From a virus: a stretch of 35,759 nt of DNA. The stretch is from positions 1 to 35,759 of IMG/VR virus record IMGVR_UViG_3300044535_000639, one strand, 5' to 3'. The stretch's first letter is position 1, and every line of letters starts with the position of its first letter. Below, piece after piece: positions 22,591-30,198 of the stretch. The notes below the pieces were generated by a model. The model did not search any database. It saw only the letters and a list, made by a program, of their open reading frames with translations, and had not been told where the DNA came from. Both the position numbers and the translations under genes were made by a program.

Positions 22591-23702
22591 TGTCAGTATT
22601 TAACAACGAACAATTTGACGCTACACAACAGACTTGTTTCTTTGGTAAGCCAGTAAACATTGCTCGTTATGATAAACAACGGTATAATGCATTTGAAAAG
22701 CTTACAGAGAAACAGCTTGGTTTCTTTTGGCGTCCTGAAGAGATAGATCTGTCTCGTGATGGTAAAGACTTTAAGGCACTGAACGATCATGAAAAACACA
22801 TTTTTACGTCTAACCTCAAACGTCAAATCCTCCTTGATTCTGTACAGGGTAGAGCTCCATCTCTGGCTTTTCTCCCAATATGTTCGCTTCCTGAGCTGGA
22901 AACCTGGATCCAAACTTGGGCGTTTTTCGAGACGATTCATTCCCGTTCCTACACTCATATCATTCGTAACGTCTATTCTGATCCTTCCAGAGTCTTTGAT
23001 GAAATGCTGGACATCCAAGAAATAGCTGATTGTGCTGACGATATTAGTAAGTATTATGATGATCTGATATATCTGAATCAGCCAGTTATTCATATATCTG
23101 ACTCTGCAAAGCCGGGTGAGTTTGGTTCAATGGAGAGATATAACTATGAACACAAGAAGGCTTTATGGCTCTGTCTCAATGCTGTTAATGCTCTTGAAGG
23201 AGTAAGATTCTATGTCTCGTTTGCATGCAGTTGGGCTTTTGCGGAAGTTAAGAAAATGGAGGGTAACGCGAAGATCATCAAGCTCATTGCGCGGGACGAG
23301 AACGTTCATCTTGCCTCGACACAACAACTCCTCAAAATTCTACCGAAAGAGGATCCAGACTTTGCTCGCATACAAGAAGAAACACGGGATGAGTGCATCA
23401 GCATGTTTTATCGAGTGGTCGAGCAAGAAAAAAGTTGGGCACATTACCTTTTCCAGAACGGTTCGATGATTGGTCTGAATGAACAACTTCTTTGTGACTA
23501 CGTAGACCATATTGCTGCAAAACGTATGGGTGCAATCGGACTGAACGGTAAGCCAGGTCCTAATCCACTTCCATGGACGCAGAAGTGGATTGCAGGATCT
23601 GATGTTCAGGTTGCCCCACAGGAAACAGAGATAACTAGTTACATCTCTGGTGGTGTTATTAAAGATGTCGACTCAGATACATTCAAAGGATTCTCACTAT
23701 GA
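22590..23702 (+). CDS. nrdB: Ribonucleotide reductase class Ia, small subunit, 370 aa
   Basis: NrdB holds the di-iron centre and tyrosyl radical used by NrdA. Start at ATG 22590 rather than 22572 because AGAGGA lies upstream and TAATG couples it to the preceding gene. The first iron ligands are D83, E114 and H117, with the radical tyrosine Y121 in ETIHSRSYTHI; these keep the spacing of E. coli D84, E115, H118 and Y122. The later ligands lie in RDENVHL. It therefore looks active and of class Ia, needing oxygen. Confidence 0.95.
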   Translation: MSVFNNEQFDATQQTCFFGKPVNIARYDKQRYNAFEKLTEKQLGFFWRPEEIDLSRDGKDFKALNDHEKHIFTSNLKRQILLDSVQGRAPSLAFLPICSLPELETWIQTWAFFETIHSRSYTHIIRNVYSDPSRVFDEMLDIQEIADCADDISKYYDDLIYLNQPVIHISDSAKPGEFGSMERYNYEHKKALWLCLNAVNALEGVRFYVSFACSWAFAEVKKMEGNAKIIKLIARDENVHLASTQQLLKILPKEDPDFARIQEETRDECISMFYRVVEQEKSWAHYLFQNGSMIGLNEQLLCDYVDHIAAKRMGAIGLNGKPGPNPLPWTQKWIAGSDVQVAPQETEITSYISGGVIKDVDSDTFKGFSL

Positions 23703-23875
23703 GATCGGTAGAACAAGAAGTTTTAAATAGCCTAGACCACCGAGAGAAGATCTGCTGGGATATGGCAGAGGTATTCTTACAGAATAAGGATGCTCATGGT
23801 ATCCATGATATGGGTGTTGAGATCCAAGCATTACAAAGAGCAATAGCAGAAATAAAAAGGATAACTGAAGAATGA
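23699..23875 (+). CDS. Hypothetical small helical protein, 58 aa
   Basis: ATGA overlap with nrdB and with the next gene. The peptide MRSVEQEVLNSLDHREKICW continues as a helix-loop-helix with a charged tail (EIQALQRAIAEIKRIT). No motif. Reading frame supported mainly by exact coupling at both ends. Function unknown. Confidence 0.65.
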   Translation: MRSVEQEVLNSLDHREKICWDMAEVFLQNKDAHGIHDMGVEIQALQRAIAEIKRITEE

Positions 23876-24006
23876 AGTGGATAACCTGTGCCGAGTGTGA
23901 AGAAGAGTTTAGGGTTATCACTGATTCGTTAGAACCAGTTACGTATTGCCCGCTGTGTGGTTCCGACCTCCCCAGTGAAGAAGATGAAGAACTTGAAGAC
24001 GAATAA
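23872..24006 (+). CDS. Zinc-ribbon micro-protein, 44 aa
   Basis: ATGA overlap with the preceding gene. Cys6-x-x-Cys9 (CAEC) and Cys26-x-x-Cys29 (CPLCG) form a classic four-cysteine zinc ribbon, followed by a very acidic tail (SEEDEELEDE). The short length leaves room only for the zinc knuckle. Such ribbons in phages often bind polymerase or another partner. Partner unknown. Confidence 0.75.
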   Translation: MKWITCAECEEEFRVITDSLEPVTYCPLCGSDLPSEEDEELEDE

Positions 24007-24038
24007 ATAAATCTTTCCGTGCAAACTGGTAAGATTTA

Positions 24039-24455
24039 ATGTGGTTATATGAAGGTAATGAGTTCGAGTACGATGACCAATGGTATGGCTTCATCTATCT
24101 TATCGAGAACTTAGTTAATGGTAAAAAGTATATTGGACGTAAGTTCCTGACAAAAGCAGGATACAAGACCGTCAATAAGAAACGTAAGAAGATCCGTGTG
24201 GAGTCAGACTGGGCTTCGTACTATGGATCTTCTCCATCGCTGGCTAAAGATATTGAACTTTATGGCCAGGACAAATTCAAACGTACTATTCTAAAACTGT
24301 GCAAAACCCGTGGTGAGTGTAACTATTGGGAAACAAAGATGATCTTTGATGCTGATGCAATCCTAGATGGCAACTACTATAACACATGGGTGCAGTGCAA
24401 GATCCAAGCCAGTCACGTAAAAGCATTACATTTTAATATTTCGGAGACTACATGA
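24039..24455 (+). CDS. GIY-YIG family endonuclease, 138 aa
   Basis: GFIYLIENLVNGKKYIGRKF (residues 17-36) is the GIY...YIG core, with the catalytic arginine or lysine just after and a later Glu in YWETKMI. A tyrosine-bearing segment (WASYYGSSPSLAKDI) lies between. GIY-YIG nucleases cut DNA with one metal and include homing endonucleases and T4 Seg proteins. The protein lacks a separate DNA-recognition domain, so the target cannot be inferred. It has its own gap upstream and is followed by the speD-type gene. Confidence 0.8.
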   Translation: MWLYEGNEFEYDDQWYGFIYLIENLVNGKKYIGRKFLTKAGYKTVNKKRKKIRVESDWASYYGSSPSLAKDIELYGQDKFKRTILKLCKTRGECNYWETKMIFDADAILDGNYYNTWVQCKIQASHVKALHFNISETT

Positions 24456-24456
24456 A

Positions 24457-24843
24457 GTGGGCAGCATACTAGAACATAAGCATCTGATCGTCAGAGCTGA
24501 ACTAAAAGAACCACCATATTCACCACACGAAATAAAGTTGTGGATGAAACATCTTGTCAACAAGATCGGGATGAACGTTCTTATGGGACCTTATGCCGTC
24601 TATTCTGATATGGAAGGCAATCAGGGTCTGACTGCTGTAACCATCATCGAGACAAGTCATATTGCTCTTCACGTATGGGATGAGGCCGAACCGGCACTTA
24701 TGCAACTAGATGTATATACATGCAGTCATCTGGATATTAATCAGGTGTTTGAATCTATTCAGGAATGGGAACCTACAAAGGTTGAATATAAGTATATTGA
24801 CAGAGAGCACGGTCTGACTCTCATCGATACTAAAGTATTGTAA
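24457..24843 (+). CDS. speD: S-adenosylmethionine decarboxylase (SpeD-like), 128 aa, GTG start
   Basis: ATG 24452 gives only a six-residue peptide, so GTG 24457 is the start; GGAG at 24443 is 11 bases away. SpeD self-cleaves to make a pyruvoyl group and decarboxylates AdoMet for spermidine synthesis. The processing serine is Ser67 in IETSHIALHVW, followed by His72 and later Cys89 in DVYTC. The Ser-to-His spacing of five equals that of Thermotoga SpeD (S63, H68). The residue before Ser is Thr66, where the Thermotoga enzyme has Glu. Such speD genes are known from cyanophages. Processing is therefore likely but should be checked. Confidence 0.85.
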   Translation: MGSILEHKHLIVRAELKEPPYSPHEIKLWMKHLVNKIGMNVLMGPYAVYSDMEGNQGLTAVTIIETSHIALHVWDEAEPALMQLDVYTCSHLDINQVFESIQEWEPTKVEYKYIDREHGLTLIDTKVL

Positions 24844-25190
24844 TGCCGTTTAAAAGAACTACTAAAAGTGGAAAGAATGGTACACGTACCACGAATACAC
24901 AATCGTTTAAGGGGCCTAAAAGATCTTCTAAAGTTTCAACCAGTAGCGGTAATAAGTATTCAAGAGTTACAACCACAACAAATTTGAATACTGGTGAACG
25001 TAAGAGTTATCTTACACAACGCACTGCAGATGGCTGGGTTTCTAGAAAAAGTCTTAGTGCTCCTAAACAAAAAACTTTAAAACCAAAAAAACCTAAAACA
25101 ATTAAAATCAAAAAAACCAAACCGATAAAGTTTAGCACAGTCTTAATAATTTTGTGTACATTATATCTAATTGGTGTTATAGTTAGTTAA
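24843..25190 (+). CDS. Basic protein with C-terminal membrane anchor, 115 aa
   Basis: TAATG junction with speD. The first 90 residues are very Lys/Thr/Ser-rich and low-complexity (KRTTKSGKNGTRTTNTQSFK). The last 17 or so are hydrophobic (TVLIILCTLYLIGVIVS), a single tail anchor. The tail coding contains a TGTACA promoter for the next gene. Function unknown; a DNA- or membrane-tethered role is speculative. Confidence 0.7.
   Translation: MPFKRTTKSGKNGTRTTNTQSFKGPKRSSKVSTSSGNKYSRVTTTTNLNTGERKSYLTQRTADGWVSRKSLSAPKQKTLKPKKPKTIKIKKTKPIKFSTVLIILCTLYLIGVIVS
25155..25183 (+). promoter_or_regulatory. Promoter, TGTACA / 17 / TATAGT
   Basis: TTTGTGTACATTA with TGTACA at 25155-25160, then 17 bases, then TATAGT at 25178-25183. 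It lies inside the end of the preceding gene and points to the gene at 25216. Same family as the others. Confidence 0.55.
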
Positions 25191-25215
25191 TAAGCAAAAG
25201 TGAGGAATACAAATA

Positions 25216-25485
25216 ATGGGTAAGAAAAGAACACGTAAGACTGTTGTTTCAAAGGGTCAACGCCGTAATATCGTTGCCGGTGTGAAAGAAGTACGTCAGT
25301 CAGTAACAGAGTTTGACAAGGCACTAAATAAGATCGAGGCATGGCGCAAAGGCAAGAACCCGTGGATCACGGTTCCAGGACCATCGTCAAACAAACCGTT
25401 TGTCAAAGTGCGTGCTAATAACGTATACGGTGACTACAAACGGACCAACGCTAATTTGTTTGGCGGCAAGTCTGATGCCCAATAA
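25216..25485 (+). CDS. Conserved basic T4-like protein, 89 aa
   Basis: A GTGAGGAA ribosome site precedes ATG 25216. The protein starts MGKKRTRKTVVSKGQRRN and has a C-terminal KNPWITVPGPSSNKPFVKVR block, then a KRTNANLFGGK end. I recall similar small basic proteins in many T4-like phages of marine hosts, unstudied. The C-terminus overlaps the glutaredoxin gene by 11 bases. A nucleic-acid partner is plausible from the charge only. Confidence 0.7.
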   Translation: MGKKRTRKTVVSKGQRRNIVAGVKEVRQSVTEFDKALNKIEAWRKGKNPWITVPGPSSNKPFVKVRANNVYGDYKRTNANLFGGKSDAQ

Positions 25486-25732
25486 TGTTATTATATACAG
25501 TAAGGCCAACTGTCCTTACTGCGATCGAGCAAAGGCTCTTCTAAGCCTAAAAAACAAACAGTATCAAGAAATGAAAATTGGCGAGGATCTTACTCGCGAT
25601 GACTTTGTATCTATTTTCCCTAACGTGAAAAGTGTACCACATATTATTATTAATGGAGATGAAATTGGTGGATTCGATAAACTTACAGAATGGCTCAACA
25701 CAGACGCAGGACGAAACTTCCTGGCGGAATGA
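25475..25732 (+). CDS. grx: Glutaredoxin, 85 aa
   Basis: Start at ATG 25475. The peptide MPNNVIIYSKANCPYCDR has the active-site CPYC of glutaredoxins, followed by a helix, then the cis-proline (VPHI) and GGFDKL, the usual third motif. Such proteins reload the C-terminal cysteines of NrdA, so it fits the nearby nrdAB genes. Length (85) is typical of phage glutaredoxins such as T4 NrdC. It ends in an ATGA overlap with the next gene. Confidence 0.92.
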   Translation: MPNNVIIYSKANCPYCDRAKALLSLKNKQYQEMKIGEDLTRDDFVSIFPNVKSVPHIIINGDEIGGFDKLTEWLNTDAGRNFLAE

Positions 25733-25982
25733 GTACCTTAAAACAACATTAAAGGCTTCAGTTTTGAGTGTTGTCTTTATAAAGAAAGATGGTACAGAGC
25801 GTACAATGGTTTGCACATTAAATGCAAATTTACTTCCGGCTCAAACTGATCTTGAAGAAGCAGTACAGAAAAAGACTCCAAACCCAGATGTTCTGGCAGT
25901 GTGGGATCTTGAAGCACAAGGATGGCGTTCGTTCCGGTATGACTCGATCATCGGGTTCTCCGAGAGGGAATGGGTAGCGTGA
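25729..25982 (+). CDS. Small conserved phage protein, apparently interrupted by a -1 frameshift, about 84 aa
   Basis: ATG 25729 overlaps the glutaredoxin stop in an ATGA junction and would start MSTLK but meets a stop after seven codons. One base back, after the AAAA at 25740-25743, the frame TTLKASVLSVVFIKKDGTER runs openly to 25982, ending with a VLAVWDLEAQGWRSFRYDS block typical of T4-like phage SH3-type beta proteins. Reading with one extra A gives MSTLKTTLKASVLSVVF. So either a base is missing in the A-run (assembly or mutation) or the ribosome slips -1. No normal start exists near 25735-25760 in the open frame. Confidence 0.6.
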
Positions 25983-26003
25983 TAACAAAAGGGTGTTAAC
26001 ACT

Positions 26004-26963
26004 ATGAATGAAGATTTAATTGAATTGAACGAACTAAATAAAGAATCGAACGGTGGGACTGAACTCACCACTCGTGGTATCTACAAGCATCTTACACGTG
26101 AAGAACTTGAGGGTGTACAAATTGTTACGTCGCGTGTTCGTGAACTAGATGATAACCGCATTAAGATATATCATTTACACGATCTTGCTGGCGATCCGGA
26201 AGCTTCACATCTTATGGAGTTAGAAAGCCGTGAACGTTTTGATAAGCTTGTTTTTGTTTCTAACTGGCAATATCAGCAATACCGTGACTATTTAGGTATT
26301 CCATATAGCCATCAATCTTGTGTAATTGAAAATGGTATCGATCCGATTCCTTTAGTTGATAAACCAAAGGATAAGATCCGTCTGATTTATACGTCAACGC
26401 CACACCGTGGCCTTGAGATCTTGGTACCTGTCTTTATTGCGCTTGCTGAGAAATATCCTAATATTGAACTAGACGTGTTCTCGTCGTTTGGTATCTATGG
26501 TAGCAACTGGGAAGATCGTGATAAGCAATACGAGCCGTTGTTTGAAATGTGCCGTAACCATCCTCAGATTAACTATCATGGTTGGGCAGATCAGGAAACG
26601 GTCCGTGCAGCATATCAGCGTGCTCACATCTTTGCGTATCCATCTATCTGGCCTGAAACATCATGCCGTTGTTTAATTGAAGCCATGTCGGCTGGTTGTC
26701 TTGCAGTCCATCCTAACTTTGCTGCATTGACAGAAACATCTGGTGGATTAACTGTGCAGTATGATGGCGATCATGAAGATATGAATCTCCATGCAAACAT
26801 CTTTGCTCACACACTAATGTATGCTATTGAGAATGTACAGAACAATGATTTGACTAGTCTTCTTGGATTCATCAAGACGTATGCAGATACACGCTTTTCA
26901 TGGCAGACAATCATGCCAAAATGGAAAGGCCTGATTGCTTCATTGAAGGCACCGAAAAAATAG
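26004..26963 (+). CDS. Glycosyltransferase, GT4-like, 319 aa
   Basis: A GT-B fold protein lacking membrane segments. The N-terminal half includes LNKESNGGTELTTRGIY and the acceptor-domain strands. Residues 120-160 contain IENGIDPI and TSTPHRGLEIL, the donor-binding SxPxRGL signature. The C-terminal domain has YPSIWPETSCRCLIEAMSAG, the conserved ExxxxCxxxEA nucleotide-sugar site. Substrate unknown; T4-like phages use glycosyltransferases on DNA or on host polysaccharide. The stop TAG 26961-26963 lies inside the next promoter. Confidence 0.88.
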   Translation: MNEDLIELNELNKESNGGTELTTRGIYKHLTREELEGVQIVTSRVRELDDNRIKIYHLHDLAGDPEASHLMELESRERFDKLVFVSNWQYQQYRDYLGIPYSHQSCVIENGIDPIPLVDKPKDKIRLIYTSTPHRGLEILVPVFIALAEKYPNIELDVFSSFGIYGSNWEDRDKQYEPLFEMCRNHPQINYHGWADQETVRAAYQRAHIFAYPSIWPETSCRCLIEAMSAGCLAVHPNFAALTETSGGLTVQYDGDHEDMNLHANIFAHTLMYAIENVQNNDLTSLLGFIKTYADTRFSWQTIMPKWKGLIASLKAPKK

Positions 26964-26966
26964 TTG

Positions 26967-26995
26967 TGTACAAATTATAAAAACTATAGTAAGAT
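26967..26995 (+). promoter_or_regulatory. Promoter, TGTACA / 17 / TAAGAT
   Basis: AAAATAGTTGTGTACAAATTA holds TGTACA at 26967-26972, followed after 17 bases by TAAGAT at 26990-26995. It is a full-length member of the promoter family. A GCTAAGGA ribosome element follows, as at 31681 and 32979. Confidence 0.7.
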
Positions 26996-27027
26996 GATAA
27001 TATCAACACTGCTAAGGAATAACACAC

Positions 27028-28104
27028 ATGGCTATCAAGGTTAAAACTAAACCAAAACAAATATCTCGGACGGCTATCAAGTCGATCGATGATAAGGCTT
27101 ATGGTTCAGAACCTATTGCAATCATCAAGCTTGGTGATGCATTGAATTGGTACAACTACATGGCAAGCGACGATCAGTCGCGTGAGTGGTTCTTTCAATA
27201 TGTCAAGAAGAACTTCAGCAAGAATGATGTTGCTCTCTTGCGTAAACTTCCAAAGTGGAAGATCTCAAAGACCATTGGAAACGTAGCACGTATCATGCTC
27301 AATGGCAATATACTCCCTCAGGCGAACCTAGACTACTTTAATAACAGTGTCCAGGCGCTCTTGAGGGAGGCCAGTGCGCTTCGCGATGAAACCAATGACG
27401 AACCTAAGACAGTGGTCAGCATTCAAGATCGTGTACAAGCCAAGATTTATCAGCTCATTACAGAGTGTGAAGAAGCTATTGATGCAGACCCTAAGCTTGA
27501 CATCTATGAATGGCTGGTTGGCAAGGAAGCAACTGCTCAGGCAGCATCGGCTATCCGTGACTTCTATGCTAAAGGTCTTGGCGACCACGAACCAGACGAG
27601 TTCGATACTCGTGAGATGAAGAAAGCTCGTGAAGATCTTAAAAAGTATTGGGAAAACTTTATCCTTCTTGTTGATCGCTTTATAAATAATAAGAAGGCAG
27701 TCAAGGTCCGCAAGCCACGTGAGAAGAAGGTCAAGTCGGCCGTTGATATCGTCAAGAACTTGAAGTTTCAGAAGGAAGACAAGGCACTTAAAGTTGTGTC
27801 TGTTCACCCTGCTGAGATTGTAGGATGTAGTCAATTATGGGTGTACAACACCAAGTACAAGAAGTTAACCAAGTATCTGGCAGTCGGTCCGGCTGGTATC
27901 CAGATCAAGGGAACTACATTGCTCGGATGGGATGTGGAAACAAGCATCTCCAAGAGTCTTCGCAAACCGGACGAATCAATCCAATCACTACTGTCAGCCG
28001 GCAAAGTGGCAATTAGGTCCTTCATGGAAGGTCTTAAGACTACTTCGTCGAAGCCGAACGGCCGCCTCAACGAACAAACAATTCTACTAAGGGTTATTAA
28101 GTGA
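27028..28104 (+). CDS. Conserved hypothetical protein, 358 aa
   Basis: First gene of a fresh transcription unit. It has a basic start (MAIKVKTKPKQISRTAIK), a helical middle (REWFFQYVKKNFSKND, LIKKWENFILLVDRFINNKK-like segments), then a basic linker (VKVRKPREKKVKSAVDIVKN). The C-terminal part ends with a beta-rich block (VVSVHPAEIVGCSQLWVYNT; AVGPAGIQIKGTTLLGWD). No catalytic motif. I recall large T4-like phage proteins of about this length and style without a known role. It shares ATGA-type coupling with the next gene (GTG 28101). Confidence 0.75.
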   Translation: MAIKVKTKPKQISRTAIKSIDDKAYGSEPIAIIKLGDALNWYNYMASDDQSREWFFQYVKKNFSKNDVALLRKLPKWKISKTIGNVARIMLNGNILPQANLDYFNNSVQALLREASALRDETNDEPKTVVSIQDRVQAKIYQLITECEEAIDADPKLDIYEWLVGKEATAQAASAIRDFYAKGLGDHEPDEFDTREMKKAREDLKKYWENFILLVDRFINNKKAVKVRKPREKKVKSAVDIVKNLKFQKEDKALKVVSVHPAEIVGCSQLWVYNTKYKKLTKYLAVGPAGIQIKGTTLLGWDVETSISKSLRKPDESIQSLLSAGKVAIRSFMEGLKTTSSKPNGRLNEQTILLRVIK

Positions 28105-28457
28105 CAGACAACGTAATCCGGTTTCCTAAAGAAAAGATGAATACGCCGCCGCAGTCGCTCGACGATATGATAGCTGACATGGAGCGCATGCGGCACGAAC
28201 ATGCTGATGAAGTTGCATCTAGTATGATTCCACAGCTAATTGGTTTGTTCATGGCCAATGGAATTGATGTAGATCAGCATGAATACATCAAAGATGTTTC
28301 GATGATAGTAGAATCAACTAAGTCACTGCTATATAAATACATGAATATAGAACATCCTTTCCACGAGATGGTTGAGAGTGTTTTTGAGTTTAATTATAAT
28401 GACGATGAAACGGTATCTTATAAGTATACAATACCGTCTGACATGGAGGAAGAGTGA
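28101..28457 (+). CDS. Conserved hypothetical protein, 118 aa, GTG start
   Basis: GTGA junction with the previous gene. The N-terminus MTDNVIRFPKEKMN is frequent in phage proteins, and the rest is helical and acidic with MIPQLIGLFMANGIDV. No catalytic site or membrane segment. The following gap of 17 bases lacks a promoter. Function unknown. Confidence 0.7.
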   Translation: MTDNVIRFPKEKMNTPPQSLDDMIADMERMRHEHADEVASSMIPQLIGLFMANGIDVDQHEYIKDVSMIVESTKSLLYKYMNIEHPFHEMVESVFEFNYNDDETVSYKYTIPSDMEEE

Positions 28458-28474
28458 ATACTCTTTAATTTGAT

Positions 28475-29326
28475 ATGATAATTGTTGACCTTTCACAAGT
28501 AATGATTTCTAATTTAATGATGCAGCTTGGTAATCATACCAACACCGAAGTCGAAGAAGATCTTCTTCGGCACATGATCCTTAACTCTATCCGTTCCTAT
28601 AACATGAAGTTCAAGGACGAGTATGGTGAGATGATCATCGCATGTGACGACCGTAAGTTCTGGCGCCGTGACATCTTCCCATACTACAAAGCAAACCGCA
28701 AGAAGTCTCGTGAGAAGTCCGAGCTTAACTGGACTCAGATCTTTGATGCATTGCACAAGATCCGTGACGAACTCAAGGCATTCTTCCCGTACCGTGTTGT
28801 ACAGGTTGATGGCGCAGAGGCAGATGACATCATCGGTGCACTCGTCATGAAGTATGGTGACACGAGCGAGAAGATCCTGGTACTCTCGGGCGACAAGGAC
28901 TTTGTCCAGCTTCAACGTTACAACAACGTCAAGCAGTTCGACCCTGTCCAGAAGAAGTTCCGTACCACCAACGATCCTGATCGGTTTATCAAGGAACACA
29001 TCATGCGTGGTGATATCGGTGACGGTATCCCTAACTTCCTGTCATCAGACAACTGCCTGGTTGTAGGTGAACGTCAGAAACCTGTAGCCACCAAGAAACT
29101 GGACGTATGGGTAAATCAAAAACCAGAAGAATTTTGTGACGAACGTATGTTACGTGGCTACCGTCGCAATCAACAGCTTGTAGACCTCACATTCATTCCT
29201 CAGAATATCCAAGACGATATCATAGTAGAGTATGAAGCACAGGCCGGCAAGGATCGCAAAAACCTGTTCAACTATTTCATTGAGAAGAAGTTGAAGAACC
29301 TAATCGAAAGCATTAACGAGTTTTAA
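28475..29326 (+). CDS. rnh: T4-type RNase H (FEN-1-family 5' nuclease), 283 aa
   Basis: This enzyme removes RNA primers from lagging strands and trims flaps. Acidic metal-binding motifs lie at residue 4 (VDLSQ), around residue 55 (ACDDRKFWR), 112-118 (GAEADDI), 138-142 (SGDKDF) and 180-185 (GDIGDGI). Length is close to T4 RNase H (305). A KANRKKSR basic element follows the second motif, as in relatives. It fits the T4-type replication set beside primase and PhoH. Ribosome site is weak. Confidence 0.9.
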   Translation: MIIVDLSQVMISNLMMQLGNHTNTEVEEDLLRHMILNSIRSYNMKFKDEYGEMIIACDDRKFWRRDIFPYYKANRKKSREKSELNWTQIFDALHKIRDELKAFFPYRVVQVDGAEADDIIGALVMKYGDTSEKILVLSGDKDFVQLQRYNNVKQFDPVQKKFRTTNDPDRFIKEHIMRGDIGDGIPNFLSSDNCLVVGERQKPVATKKLDVWVNQKPEEFCDERMLRGYRRNQQLVDLTFIPQNIQDDIIVEYEAQAGKDRKNLFNYFIEKKLKNLIESINEF

Positions 29327-29327
29327 T

Positions 29328-29741
29328 ATGGTAACATTAGCTATTTCACAAATCATCGAGAAAGCCGGCAAACTCAAGACACAAGAGAAAAAGGCACAGT
29401 ACCTGCGTGATCACGACAGCGAGACGCTTCGTTATATCTTGGAACTGGCATTTTATCCTGGTGTCAAATGGGAACTCCCAGAAGGTGCACCTCCGTACAA
29501 GCCTACTTCATATCTAGACCAAGAAGGTCGATTGTACCAGGAAGCCCGAACGTTGCCTATGTATCTTCTCGGCAATAACCCCGAGCTTGGTAAGGTCAAG
29601 CGTGAGATGTTGTTTATTGGTCTGCTTGAATCCTTGCATCCTAAGGACGCAAAACTCCTTATTGATGTCAAAGACAGAAAGGTTACCGATCTGGATGTTG
29701 ATACTATCAATCTTGCATTCCCAGGACTGATTCCAACATGA
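29328..29741 (+). CDS. Conserved hypothetical protein (PEGAPPYKP type), 137 aa
   Basis: Residues 40-68 contain FYPGVKWELPEGAPPYKP, then the SYLDQEGRLYQEARTL stretch, and the end has VKREMLFIGLLESLHPKDA, all strongly conserved in T4-like phages as I remember (annotated with a DUF, DUF6433). No known function. Located between RNase H and PhoH in a set of early/middle genes. Coupled to the next gene by ATGA. Confidence 0.75.
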   Translation: MVTLAISQIIEKAGKLKTQEKKAQYLRDHDSETLRYILELAFYPGVKWELPEGAPPYKPTSYLDQEGRLYQEARTLPMYLLGNNPELGKVKREMLFIGLLESLHPKDAKLLIDVKDRKVTDLDVDTINLAFPGLIPT

Positions 29742-29902
29742 GCAAGTCGACTAAACGTAATAATAAGTATATTAGTGATGAGGTCGAGAGCCGACCAATG
29801 TATGAAGAACATCGCACACGTCTTCAACAAAAGAAACTGGTTTCAGCTCTTAGATCTAAGAATGCTGAGGCATTGCTTCAACTGACTGAAGAAGAGTACT
29901 AA
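29738..29902 (+). CDS. Hypothetical small protein, 54 aa
   Basis: ATGA junction at 29738 and TAATG at 29902. Basic start (MSKSTKRNNKYISDEVESR) then a charged helix (HRTRLQQKKLVSALRSK) and an acidic end (LTEEEY). Short T4-like phage proteins of this style are common. No assignment. Supported by coupling on both sides. Confidence 0.65.
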   Translation: MSKSTKRNNKYISDEVESRPMYEEHRTRLQQKKLVSALRSKNAEALLQLTEEEY

Positions 29903-30195
29903 TGCCATTATACGAGTTTGTAGATACAGAGACCGGTGAGAAGTGGGAAGATGTGATGTCTTACGATGAGTATAAGACATACTTGGCTGAGAATCCTACT
30001 ATCAATCCGGTCTATTCTATTTCGATCATCGGCAATTCTGGTGATCGAGTAAAGACGGATAGTGGGTTTGGTGATGTACTAAGCAGGATCGCTCAGGCAA
30101 ACCCTCACTCTCCACTCGCGCAGACTCACGGCGATAAAGGTGTCAAGGCATCTAAAACTCGTGAGATCGTCAATAAACATAAAAGCAAGGGATAA
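29902..30195 (+). CDS. FmdB-like phage protein without zinc ligands, 97 aa
   Basis: The N-terminus MPLYEFVDTETGEKWEDVM resembles the FmdB family start, but the usual cysteine pairs are absent, so the zinc ribbon is lost or replaced. The middle has AENPTINPVYSISIIG, then SGFGDVLSRIAQANP and a basic C-terminus. It is a common neighbour of PhoH in T4-like phages, from memory. Function unknown. Confidence 0.75.
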   Translation: MPLYEFVDTETGEKWEDVMSYDEYKTYLAENPTINPVYSISIIGNSGDRVKTDSGFGDVLSRIAQANPHSPLAQTHGDKGVKASKTREIVNKHKSKG

Positions 30196-30198
30196 CTT

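Noticed and set aside
24002-24009. AATAAATA as a late promoter before the GIY-YIG gene
   Set aside because: Off consensus at the first base, formed by the stop codon of the zinc-ribbon gene in an AT-rich gap; too weak to list.
24452-24472. ATG 24452 as the start of the SpeD gene
   Set aside because: It leads to a stop after six codons; the conserved body is in the frame of GTG 24457.
27679-27688. TTATAAATAA inside the 358-residue protein and ATATAAATA inside genes at 4795 and 28330
   Set aside because: They match the late-promoter core but lie within coding sequence far from any start, so they are probably chance.
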